Positions 53,800-61,387 of a stretch of 64,000 nt of DNA are shown here, one piece after another. Position 1 is the stretch's first letter, and each line of letters opens with the position of its first letter. The notes beneath the pieces are model-generated. The model made no database searches. It was not told where the DNA came from and saw only the letters and a program-made list of their open reading frames with translations. The translations under genes and the position numbers were made by a program. The stretch comes from Ruminococcus sp. (lineage in GTDB: Bacteria > Bacillota > Clostridia > Lachnospirales > Lachnospiraceae): positions 1 through 64,000 of the forward strand of contig JAMPIB010000006.1 of the NCBI GenBank assembly GCA_023663085.1, given 5' to 3'.

Positions 53800-54996
53800 T
53801 CAGTCTGCTACTTCCCTCTTTACCAGGCGGATATTGTCTTTGCACGCAATTCTGCATTCCTCATTTTTCGGATAAGGAATGACCCAGATGGCCTGACGCG
53901 TCTTACCGACATATTCCTCTATGGCCGCCGCATTCTCCGCCGCGTTTTTGGAAATAAAGATCATAACCGTGTCTTCTTCCGGGCCGGCTGCACCGGCTAA
54001 GCTGGCCGGGCTGGCCGGATTGGCTGAGCCAGCTGCACCAGTTGCATTGACTCTATTGGTCAATTCATTCAAAAAACCGGCAAACGGCAGAACCTTGTCC
54101 TCATTCTTATAGCGGGCAAGCATCTGCTCTATGCTGTTAAGCTGCCGTTTCCCGGCGGCGGGTGACAGATATGTATAATCTGTACCGGCCGTCTCCGCCG
54201 CCCTATGCTCTACATTCACACAGATTCCGACTTCCATTCCCCGCCCTGTCATCTTCTGCGCCAGACAGGCCGCAATGGAAATGGATTCTTCGATCAACGA
54301 TTCCTGCTTTAAAATACCCCGGTCTTCCAGATCCAGATAGAGCATCGCCTTTTCCGTCAATGTCGATTCCCACGTATTGACCATCAGTTCCCCCGTTCTG
54401 GCACTGGCCTTCCAGTTGATGGCCTTCATGGGATCGGTCAGCGTATATTCTCTGATAGAAGCGAAGGCGAACGGGTCTTCAAACAGCCTTTTGGCACACT
54501 GTACATTGCCCATCAGCCGTTCGCAGGCGCTCATGATATCCGAAACATCCGTTCTGGCCGCATAGACATACATCTGCGCATCCGCCGGATACTCCGCGGA
54601 GAAACGCCGCTCATGCAACAGGGAAAAGGTCGTAAGGTCAGTTTCCTCGATCCGGTAAAATCCCCTTTTCGGGCATTGCAGCACCAGATTCCTGATAATA
54701 CGCTGATTACCGAGCAGGGCAAAAATATCCCTTTTGTATGTATAATCGCTGACATTCGTATTTTCGCAATCCAGAAAAGAAAGCCCTTTATCCACATGAA
54801 ACGCCACTTCCAGTATGGGCAGAGGCAGTTTTTTCCCGTTTTCGACGCATTCCGTCATCTGTGCCTGCTCGCCCGCGTATACATATTGTTGTAAAAAGCG
54901 AAACGCCACGACGATATTTTTATCCCAGCAAAAAGCAAAATATACGTTCCATACAAGCAGTAAAAAGGCTAATCCAAAGAAAAACACACCGATCAT
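53800..54996 (-). CDS. DUF58 domain protein
   Basis: 398 residues. An N-terminal membrane segment, a beta-rich region and the DUF58 signature DPMKAINWKASARTGELMVNTWE (residues ~190-215), which marks the start of a von Willebrand A-like domain. Partner of MoxR ATPases; proposed to act in assembly of enzymes or surface proteins. An Ala/Gly/Ser/Pro low-complexity run at ~315-340 is encoded by short GC-rich repeats (53976-54047). The start overlaps moxR by 4 bases. Confidence 0.85.
   Translation of the reverse strand: MIGVFFFGLAFLLLVWNVYFAFCWDKNIVVAFRFLQQYVYAGEQAQMTECVENGKKLPLPILEVAFHVDKGLSFLDCENTNVSDYTYKRDIFALLGNQRIIRNLVLQCPKRGFYRIEETDLTTFSLLHERRFSAEYPADAQMYVYAARTDVSDIMSACERLMGNVQCAKRLFEDPFAFASIREYTLTDPMKAINWKASARTGELMVNTWESTLTEKAMLYLDLEDRGILKQESLIEESISIAACLAQKMTGRGMEVGICVNVEHRAAETAGTDYTYLSPAAGKRQLNSIEQMLARYKNEDKVLPFAGFLNELTNRVNATGAAGSANPASPASLAGAAGPEEDTVMIFISKNAAENAAAIEEYVGKTRQAIWVIPYPKNEECRIACKDNIRLVKREVAD
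53976..54047. repeat. GC-rich degenerate short repeat inside the DUF58 gene
   Basis: Imperfect repeats around CTGGCCGG and GCTGCACC give the Ala/Gly/Ser/Pro run in the protein. Copy number may vary between strains, since lengths seem to keep the frame. Confidence 0.5.
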
Positions 54997-55949
54997 GGTT
55001 TCGTCCAGTCCTCCGTAGGCAGCGAAATGCTGTTCAAAATACCGTAGATCACGGATTCTTTCTGTTTCGTATAAGCGGATTCCGTTATCATCCTGTGTAC
55101 CAGCACTGGAAGAGCCACGGTCTTGATATCTTCTGGAACGACAAACTCCCTGCCCTGCACCATTGCATACCCCTGCGACGCGCGCAGAAGCGCAAGCGTT
55201 CCCCTCGGACTGACGCCCTCTGCAATATTGCCGTTTTCTCCAAGTCCGGAACCGTATTTTCTTGTAGCCTGCACCAGATTCACGATATAATCCCGCAGAT
55301 CAGCATGTACATAGATGTTCCTGCACTCTTTCTGTAAACCGATGATCTCCTCTCTGGTGCAGACAGGCTCAAGCGTTTCCAGCGGCGTATCATGGATATA
55401 ACGGTCAATCATCTGTCTTTCTTCTTCCGCGTTCAGACTTCCCATGCTGATACGCATGAGAAAGCGATCCATCTGCGCTTCGGGAAGCGGATAACAGCCC
55501 AGCGTCTCCACCGGATTCTGCGTCGCCATGACAAAAAAAGGCGCCCCCAACGTTCTGGTCACACCATCCACCGTGACCTGCCCCTCTCCCATACACTCCA
55601 ACAGACTCGACTGCGTTCTCGGCGTCGCACGGTTGATTTCATCCGCCAACAGCAGATTTGTAAAAACAGGCCCTTCTTTAAATACGAAAGTACTCTTTTC
55701 CTGATTAAAATATGACAGTCCTGTCACATCACTTGGCAGTAAGTCCGGCGTGAACTGGATACGGCCGAATGCAAAATCCATTGACTTCGCAAGCGACCTG
55801 GCCAGCACCGTTTTACCCGTTCCCGGTACATCTTCTAACAGGACATGTCCTCCCGCGGCCAGTGAAGCTAACAGCAGTTCGATGATATGCTCTTTTCCTA
55901 TAATGACTTTGGATACGTTATCTTTTATTTTTGACAGCAGATCGCTCAT
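54993..55949 (-). CDS. MoxR-family AAA+ ATPase
   Basis: 318 residues. Walker A DVPGTGKTVLARSL, Walker B LLLADEINRATPRTQSSLLE, sensor MATQNPVETLGCYPLPEAQMDRF, all typical of MoxR chaperones. AAGGGGG stands before the ATG. It leads the moxR-DUF58-DUF4129 unit, in which the ATPase is thought to remodel or load a client of the DUF58 protein. Confidence 0.92.
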   Translation of the reverse strand: MSDLLSKIKDNVSKVIIGKEHIIELLLASLAAGGHVLLEDVPGTGKTVLARSLAKSMDFAFGRIQFTPDLLPSDVTGLSYFNQEKSTFVFKEGPVFTNLLLADEINRATPRTQSSLLECMGEGQVTVDGVTRTLGAPFFVMATQNPVETLGCYPLPEAQMDRFLMRISMGSLNAEEERQMIDRYIHDTPLETLEPVCTREEIIGLQKECRNIYVHADLRDYIVNLVQATRKYGSGLGENGNIAEGVSPRGTLALLRASQGYAMVQGREFVVPEDIKTVALPVLVHRMITESAYTKQKESVIYGILNSISLPTEDWTKP

Positions 55950-55975
55950 GATGATTACCCCCTTTGGTTTCTTCT

Positions 55976-57280
55976 TTAACTGATACGATACACCTTAACC
56001 CCATGCGCGGGGATCACCGCTTCTATCCGGCCGGCTGCCGTGCTGCCTTCCTTTTTATCCCATAATTCAAACAACCTTTTCTCTTCGCCCGGCTGATAAC
56101 CTTCTGCCAGATCCTCTAATGAGACTGAAAGCGCTGCTTCTTTGTCACTCGTATTAAAGATTGCCACGCATACCCTGCCACAGCTCATATCCTTATTTTT
56201 CCAGATCACACAATCTGGTGTCCTGAGAAGCTGCGTGCCCCTGCAGTCTTTTCCCATCAGCGCAAGCAGGTCTTTATTGGTAAGCAGCGAGAGGGTAAAA
56301 TCATCCAGTAACGTCAGTTCCGCTCCGATCATAAGCGGTGAACGGAACATACACCAGAGCGTCATCATGGTCTTTTGCTCTTCTTTGCTGAACGCCGTAT
56401 CCCGCTCCTGTCCGAAACCCTTGCCAAGTTTACCGATTGGCAGCATATCGCAGTCCGGGAAACAGCCTTCGCGCACATGATCCTGCCATAACTCGCAGCG
56501 AGCGAACATTGCTTTTAACAGACTCCACTCGTCCCAGAAATCATCCGTGATACGCCACATATTCGCATACTGGCAGTATTCCCACGCATGGTCGATCTGT
56601 GCGGGGCCCGGCGAGAGACTCAGAACGATCGGCCGACCGCATTTGTCGATCGCCTTATGCAGCATACGTATCTCATCCCAGCCGGAAAAAGGTTCCATCC
56701 GATACAGCCTACTGTCGCAGATATCGTCGCACTTGATATAATCCACGCCCCACTGTGCATACATGGACAGCAAAGAATCATAATATGCCTGTCCATCTTC
56801 CGTATTACGCACGCCGTACATATCGGGATTCCAGATGCAGATAGACGACGGGTCGGCTATCCGGTTGGCTTTTTCCTTTGCGCCAAGGACGGGGCAGTTT
56901 AAATAAGCCGCTTTCCGCGGGATACCGCGCATGATATGGATACCGAATTTCAGCCCCAGACTATGTATGTAGTCAGCGAGCGGGCCGAATCCTTTCCCGC
57001 CTGCTGATGACGGAAATCTTGCAGGAGATGGCTGTAATCTTCCGTAGTCATCCATTTCCACATCCCCGAAAGGGATATACTGGAATCTGTCGCGCATCGT
57101 TCCGGCATCGTTAGAATACCACTCGATATCCACAACGATATACTCCCAGCCATATTCTTTTAAGTGCGCCGCCATATAGTCCGCGTTGGCCTTGATCTGC
57201 GCCTCGTTTACGGTCGTATCGTAATAATCGTAGCTGTTCCACCCCATCGGCGGGGTCAGTGCAAAAGTGTTTTTGTCCAT
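55976..57280 (-). CDS. Glycoside hydrolase family 27-like alpha-galactosidase
   Basis: 434 residues. GH27 barrel starting TPPMGWNSYDYYDTTVNE; the nucleophile is the Asp in DYIKCDDI and the acid/base is an Asp in WRITDDFWDEW. A C-terminal beta domain (~340-434) follows. No signal peptide, so cytoplasmic and acting on imported oligosaccharides or glycosides. GH27 also holds N-acetylgalactosaminidases and isomaltodextranases; alpha-galactosidase is the most common activity. AAGGAG precedes the ATG. Confidence 0.85.
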   Translation of the reverse strand: MDKNTFALTPPMGWNSYDYYDTTVNEAQIKANADYMAAHLKEYGWEYIVVDIEWYSNDAGTMRDRFQYIPFGDVEMDDYGRLQPSPARFPSSAGGKGFGPLADYIHSLGLKFGIHIMRGIPRKAAYLNCPVLGAKEKANRIADPSSICIWNPDMYGVRNTEDGQAYYDSLLSMYAQWGVDYIKCDDICDSRLYRMEPFSGWDEIRMLHKAIDKCGRPIVLSLSPGPAQIDHAWEYCQYANMWRITDDFWDEWSLLKAMFARCELWQDHVREGCFPDCDMLPIGKLGKGFGQERDTAFSKEEQKTMMTLWCMFRSPLMIGAELTLLDDFTLSLLTNKDLLALMGKDCRGTQLLRTPDCVIWKNKDMSCGRVCVAIFNTSDKEAALSVSLEDLAEGYQPGEEKRLFELWDKKEGSTAAGRIEAVIPAHGVKVYRIS

Positions 57281-57327
57281 GGTTTGTCTCCTTTTTCTGT
57301 TTTTTTTTAATTATTTTTTAATCGAAC

Positions 57328-57438
57328 TCAATCTTTTAAACATCCTATCGGGACAACATACACGCCATCTTTACGGCGGTAGGCCAGTTCGGTTGCAGTT
57401 AATACCATAAATATATTGTCCACTTCCGCTTTTTGCAA
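57328..57438 (-). CDS. Candidate 36-residue protein starting in a 23-bp repeat
   Basis: From a TTG at 57438 (AGGAAG 7 bases upstream, inside the tandem repeat) the frame reads to TGA at 57330-57328 and ends AYRRKDGVYVVPIGCLKD. An internal ATG at 57408 gives 26 residues. The ending feels like a real conserved small protein rather than chance, but I cannot name the family. Confidence 0.4.
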   Translation of the reverse strand: MQKAEVDNIFMVLTATELAYRRKDGVYVVPIGCLKD

Positions 57439-57517
57439 TATTTTACTTCCTGTTTTTGCAGTATTTTACTTCCGATTTTTGCAACATTTCACTTCCGGCT
57501 TTTGCAGTACTTTACTT
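57425..57517. repeat. Four tandem copies of a 23-bp repeat
   Basis: The unit TTTTTGCArTATTTTACTTCC recurs with TGCA at 57434, 57457, 57480 and 57503, an exact 23-base period. The last copy contains the stop codon of the LysM gene. Read on the minus strand each unit carries GGAAGT followed 7 bases later by a TTG/CTG and CAAAAA, that is, a ribosome-binding-site and start-like signal. Confidence 0.8.
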
Positions 57518-58945
57518 CTGCATTTCCAGCACTGTCCCCGGCAGGATCAGGGAAGGATCATCACCGATCGTTTCCGCATTATATTCATAAATCTCCCGCC
57601 AGCGGCTGCCATCGCCATAATGTTCTTCTGCCAGTTTCCAGAGAGAATCCCCTTTTTCCACCGTTAATACATATGGCGGCGTCTGTACATCCGTCTGCGC
57701 CCAAAACGCCTCTTTTTTCATAAACGTTTCCTTTTCCTGATTCCATAGCCAATAATCCACAACACAAGTAAGCCGGCCCTCGTCGTCCGCCTGTTCCTCA
57801 TCACTGTCATATTCATGATAACGCACTTCAATGTCCAGATATCCGTCTTTATTCCAATCCACAAAATGAATCGTATCGGTTTCCCATACGCTCAACTGTA
57901 CGCGCTCATCCTGCAGCAATTCCCCATTTTCCGCTATGCGCACTTCCATCCGATACCAGTCGGCATTACTCTCTCCCCTTTTTAAATAAAATTCATAACC
58001 GTTTTCTCCGGCTTCAACGCCCTCTCCGGCATAACTGAAATGAATTGACACCTCCGGCATACCGGAAAATATCGTCATCCGATACTCCGCTTCGGAAAGC
58101 AGGCCGAAATAACCGTCCCATTCATGACTTCCAGTCCCATCTGTATAGACAGCACTGGCCTTTTTTTCTATGAAAAAGCACTCCGGATCCTCCAATCTGC
58201 TCTCTCTTTCCGCATGTTCCATCCAGTACATACTATCATAATCCAGTACATGTATGATTCCATTCGACCTGCCATTCTCTCCATGATCATCAAACCAGTC
58301 ACGAAAATCTATAAGCTGCCCGGCCGCCGTATATTGATTTGTTTCCGTAACCTCCTCACATGTCAGAACATACAGATACCCATCACAGACAACCACTTCT
58401 CTTTTGGGTAATATATAACAATACATGTATTCCTCTTCATGATATTCATAACGAATCTGTTCCATATAATAAGGATCTTCCTTATCGGGAAAGCGCCCTT
58501 GTTCGCAGGGATATGTCCACGCTTCGCATTCATATCCCTCCTCCGCCAGGTTCTGCACTATGTATTCATAGATATCCGTTCTGTAAATGTCTTCATCAAG
58601 ACGCAGTTTCACAAAAGACCATAGCGCAGCATCCTTTTCTTTCCGCAGCAGCTCTTCTTTTTTCTCTAAAAAATCCTCGACAAGAGCCTCCTGCTCCTCA
58701 TAAAATTCCCATGTGAAATCCGCTGTTTCATCGCTCACCCATACAAAAGCATACGTATAATCATTTTTCTTTGCTTCAGAGAGCAGGCAGTCCGTCCAAT
58801 ACTCCCACTTTCTTTTTTCTCCATAATATACTCTTCCTGACAAGCGCTCCCAAAGACTCTTTCCTGCCATCAGGCACAAAAAGAGCAGGATTACTATAAT
58901 AGCAATACCTTTAATCAATTTCCTGGCTTTTTTTCTCATTTGCAT
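57512..58945 (-). CDS. Membrane-anchored protein with C-terminal LysM domain
   Basis: 477 residues. Membrane anchor at ~10-28 (LIKGIAIIVILLFLCLMAG) with the rest outside. The long middle region is acidic and aromatic with no recognised domain, apart from a Ca-binding-like loop DWNKDGYLDIEV near 350. The last ~50 residues form a LysM domain (YVLTVEKGDSLWKLAEEHYGDGSRWREIYEYN ... LILPGTVLEM), which binds peptidoglycan or glycan chains. The stop lies in the first unit of the 23-bp tandem repeat. Confidence 0.75.
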   Translation of the reverse strand: MQMRKKARKLIKGIAIIVILLFLCLMAGKSLWERLSGRVYYGEKRKWEYWTDCLLSEAKKNDYTYAFVWVSDETADFTWEFYEEQEALVEDFLEKKEELLRKEKDAALWSFVKLRLDEDIYRTDIYEYIVQNLAEEGYECEAWTYPCEQGRFPDKEDPYYMEQIRYEYHEEEYMYCYILPKREVVVCDGYLYVLTCEEVTETNQYTAAGQLIDFRDWFDDHGENGRSNGIIHVLDYDSMYWMEHAERESRLEDPECFFIEKKASAVYTDGTGSHEWDGYFGLLSEAEYRMTIFSGMPEVSIHFSYAGEGVEAGENGYEFYLKRGESNADWYRMEVRIAENGELLQDERVQLSVWETDTIHFVDWNKDGYLDIEVRYHEYDSDEEQADDEGRLTCVVDYWLWNQEKETFMKKEAFWAQTDVQTPPYVLTVEKGDSLWKLAEEHYGDGSRWREIYEYNAETIGDDPSLILPGTVLEMQK

Positions 58946-59026
58946 GATAATGGCGGCTATCCCTTCCTACTGCCAATTTGAGCATTTCATTTTGATCCGT
59001 ACAGACACAGTGAATTTACCGTTATC

Positions 59027-59120
59027 GTATCATATTCACAAAAGCAACTGTGTAAATCATCTCAATAAGAATTACGCAGTAATTCTTAGAACGCAAGCTG
59101 CCGAGCTTGCGTTTATTGTA
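59027..59120 (-). repeat. 94-bp double-hairpin dispersed repeat, copy B
   Basis: Reverse complement of copy A (39657-39750) with one mismatch. It lies between the spoVAC stop and the LysM gene. Both palindromes are intact. Shared terminal sequence ATATGATAC on one side and TACAATAAACGC on the other mark the ends of the unit. Confidence 0.85.
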
Positions 59121-59168
59121 ACATACCCCCGGTCCGAGTACAACACTTTGCACCTGGTGCAAAGTGAT

Positions 59169-59663
59169 TTAAATATGCCCCATCAGCCAGTAAAATACCC
59201 CCAGCACCCAGCTTGTAAAGATGCCGTACAGGATGACCGGGCCTGCGATCGTAAAGATCTTACAGCCGATACCAAAGACCTGTCCCTCCTTTTTATACTC
59301 AATCGCCGGAGCGGATACCGAATTGGCGAATCCCGTGATTGGCACGAGTGCGCCTGCGCCGCCCCATTCCACGATCTTCGGATAAATATTAAACCCGGTC
59401 AGCACCACGCTTAAAAGCACCAGCAGCATCGAACACCACGCGCCTGCCGTTTCCTTATCCAGTCCCATACTGTTCGTCGCGTAATTTAAAATCGCCTGCC
59501 CGATACAGCAGATGATCCCGCCGACCACAAACGCCTTCACCATCCGCCAGAAAAGATTCGCCGTAGGCGTTAGCGCCTTTACCCGCTGCTGGTACTTCTG
59601 ATTCTCCGCCTCTTTTATCTCCTGCTTTATCTCCTGTTGTACATTTTTCTTATTCTGTTCCAT
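59169..59663 (-). CDS. spoVAC: Stage V sporulation protein AC
   Basis: 164 residues from the ATG at 59663 (AAAGGAGG 7 bases upstream); the longer open frame is not used. Four or five membrane helices after a charged N-terminus, with ALTPTANLFWRMVKAFVVGGIICCIGQ and the PITGFANSVSAPAIEYKKEGQVFGIGCKIFTIAGPVI segment that identifies SpoVAC. It is a channel component for dipicolinic acid in the spore inner membrane, acting as a mechanosensitive pore in B. subtilis. Confidence 0.94.
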   Translation of the reverse strand: MEQNKKNVQQEIKQEIKEAENQKYQQRVKALTPTANLFWRMVKAFVVGGIICCIGQAILNYATNSMGLDKETAGAWCSMLLVLLSVVLTGFNIYPKIVEWGGAGALVPITGFANSVSAPAIEYKKEGQVFGIGCKIFTIAGPVILYGIFTSWVLGVFYWLMGHI

Positions 59664-59698
59664 ATAACAGCCTCCTTTCCTTTTTTCACCGGACATTT

Positions 59699-60199
59699 TT
59701 ATGTGCCGCCATACAAATACACCGCCTGCGTAAAATAGATCAGACTTCCCGCCAGCTTGCCAAGCGCCACAGCCAGAATAGCAAAACCAAGTCCGTGCCG
59801 GAAACCGATCCTTCTGGAAAAAATCGGTATCGTATTGAGCATCTCCGCAATGGCAAGCGCCAGACAGCCTACGAAAATACCGGAAAAAACGCCAAATATG
59901 AGCAGCATCACCGTCCCGACTACACGCCAGATATCTTCCGTATCTGCGCTGCCAAACAGTTGTCTGGAGATCACCCATTCGCCCAGATTGGCATAATCGC
60001 TGAATACACTGATAAAATCGCCAAACAGCGTCCCCAGAACGACCATTTCCTCCAGGATAAAAATATGCCTCGCCACGTGCATCTTTCCCGCAAAACGCGG
60101 TATCAGACCCACTGATATCAATACCGTGAAAACGCCTCCCGATACGATAAGGCCAAAACTTGTGCCTAATACCCCCAGAAAAATCTGCTTACTTAACAT
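59699..60199 (-). CDS. spoVAB: Stage V sporulation protein AB
   Basis: 166 residues, five membrane helices. Begins LSKQIFLGVLGTSFGLIVSGGVFTVLISVGLIPRFAGKMH, characteristic of SpoVAB, and ends RRIGFRHGLGFAILAVALGKLAGSLIYF. Needed for dipicolinic acid uptake into the forespore. Its start overlaps the spoVAA end by 11 bases. Confidence 0.92.
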   Translation of the reverse strand: MLSKQIFLGVLGTSFGLIVSGGVFTVLISVGLIPRFAGKMHVARHIFILEEMVVLGTLFGDFISVFSDYANLGEWVISRQLFGSADTEDIWRVVGTVMLLIFGVFSGIFVGCLALAIAEMLNTIPIFSRRIGFRHGLGFAILAVALGKLAGSLIYFTQAVYLYGGT

Positions 60200-60824
60200 C
60201 TATCGTTTTCCCTTCCCTGTCTGACGTTTCTATCAAAGCCTTATTAACATCCGTCTCATAGACACGCATTTCCACCTCGATCGGCGTCGGGTCTTTGGTA
60301 ATGCGCCTGCCGCCTATATGATTGAAAAACAGAATGATACCAATCGCCAGACCGATAGAGTAAGATAACTCCAATATACCGTACCCGTCGTTTGCTCCCC
60401 CCATGACCATTTCATACACCTTGGTAAAGACATCATTGATGCCAATATCGTTATGAAAAGCCATGATCGTAAAAGCGGTTCCAAAAAAACTGACTGCCGA
60501 TACGAAAAAAATTTTCACCGTCTGCACCGCGCCTTTATGCTTATTGACATTTACCTGCTCGACCAGCACATCCGTCTCTCCGAGATTTTCCACACTGATA
60601 CCGGGAAATTCTTTCTCAATCACCTCGATCACTTTCAAAATACTGATGACCGTCCTTTTTGACTCGCCGCTTTTAAAATGATGCAGTTTGATACTCTTGG
60701 CTTTGGCCAGGATATGCTCGTCACTACAGGTCATTTTCCCGATATCCTTTACATAGACATCCTCCGATGGCAATTCCACGTTCTGTTCCGCCTTTAAATA
60801 TAACGTTGCATTATTGGTTGACAT
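60189..60824 (-). CDS. spoVAA: Stage V sporulation protein AA
   Basis: 211 residues. The N-terminal ~95 form the soluble SpoVAA domain (LYLKAEQNVELPSEDVYVKDIGKMTC) and two membrane helices follow (~105-125, ~150-170), with a Tyr-Glu-rich tail. First gene of spoVAA-AB-AC; expression is expected in the forespore under sigma-G, but I could not identify a convincing promoter. AAGGAAG precedes the ATG. Confidence 0.92.
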   Translation of the reverse strand: MSTNNATLYLKAEQNVELPSEDVYVKDIGKMTCSDEHILAKAKSIKLHHFKSGESKRTVISILKVIEVIEKEFPGISVENLGETDVLVEQVNVNKHKGAVQTVKIFFVSAVSFFGTAFTIMAFHNDIGINDVFTKVYEMVMGGANDGYGILELSYSIGLAIGIILFFNHIGGRRITKDPTPIEVEMRVYETDVNKALIETSDREGKTIDVK

Positions 60825-60909
60825 AACATCTTCCTTTTCAGATATTTATATAAATCATCTTTTCCCTTAACTGCTTCTATTATTCTTTTGAGAGAAAAAT
60901 TATTGCAAC

Positions 60910-60942
60910 AAAAAAACAAGCGCCATCTACACAGCGCCTGTT
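60910..60942 (-). terminator. Intrinsic terminator after the two micro-genes
   Basis: Stem AACAGGCGC/GCGCTTGTT (one G-U pair) with a 10-base loop, followed by a T-run on the minus strand. It lies 12 bases beyond the 57-residue gene and separates it from spoVAA. Confidence 0.8.
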
Positions 60943-60954
60943 CCTTCATTCCCA

Positions 60955-61128
60955 TTAATCCATCATCTTGTACTGTAAAAACTCATATAAAAGCCTGCTG
61001 CCTTCCACGATATCCGGCGGCAGTAACGCCCTGGCAACCAGTTTCATATCGTCACTCATATCATCAATACGCCGCAGGTTCGCATAATCGCCATCAAAAC
61101 CGGCTACCTGATATTGGATCGTCTGCAT
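60955..61128 (-). CDS. Small hypothetical protein, 57 residues
   Basis: ATG at 61128 with GGGAG 6 bases upstream; stop TAA at 60957-60955, directly before a terminator. The product is soluble and helical (NLRRIDDMSDDMKLVARALL, IVEGSRLLYEFLQYKMMD). No family recognised. It is the second of two tiny genes with a proper terminator, which supports it being real. Confidence 0.55.
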   Translation of the reverse strand: MQTIQYQVAGFDGDYANLRRIDDMSDDMKLVARALLPPDIVEGSRLLYEFLQYKMMD

Positions 61129-61153
61129 ATCAGTCTCCCACTCTTTCCTGATC

Positions 61154-61270
61154 TTAATCTTCCTCGTCTTCTACAGCCGCTGCAATACCCGATACAACGG
61201 CGGATACGACCGAAATAACTACAGGAATGATAATAACCACAAATCCACCAGCCAATAAAAGAAATTCCAT
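61154..61270 (-). CDS. Small single-helix membrane protein, 38 residues
   Basis: ATG at 61270, AGAAGGG upstream. One long hydrophobic helix (FLLLAGGFVVIIIPVVISVV) continues into a small Ala/Ser/Gly-rich part and ends in an acidic tail EDEED. It lies 25 bases before the 57-residue gene and both share the terminator at 60910-60942. Function unknown. Confidence 0.55.
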   Translation of the reverse strand: MEFLLLAGGFVVIIIPVVISVVSAVVSGIAAAVEDEED

Positions 61271-61387
61271 AGCAAATACCCTTCTTTCCACATTTATCTT
61301 ATCAATCTGTATCTTTACATTTCCTCAATTACCTTTATTTTACATGAAATACTCCTGCATTTCAACTGTAAAATCAAAAATTGGTTA

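Noticed and set aside
57425..57517. CRISPR array
   Set aside because: The 23-bp units are directly adjacent with no spacers.
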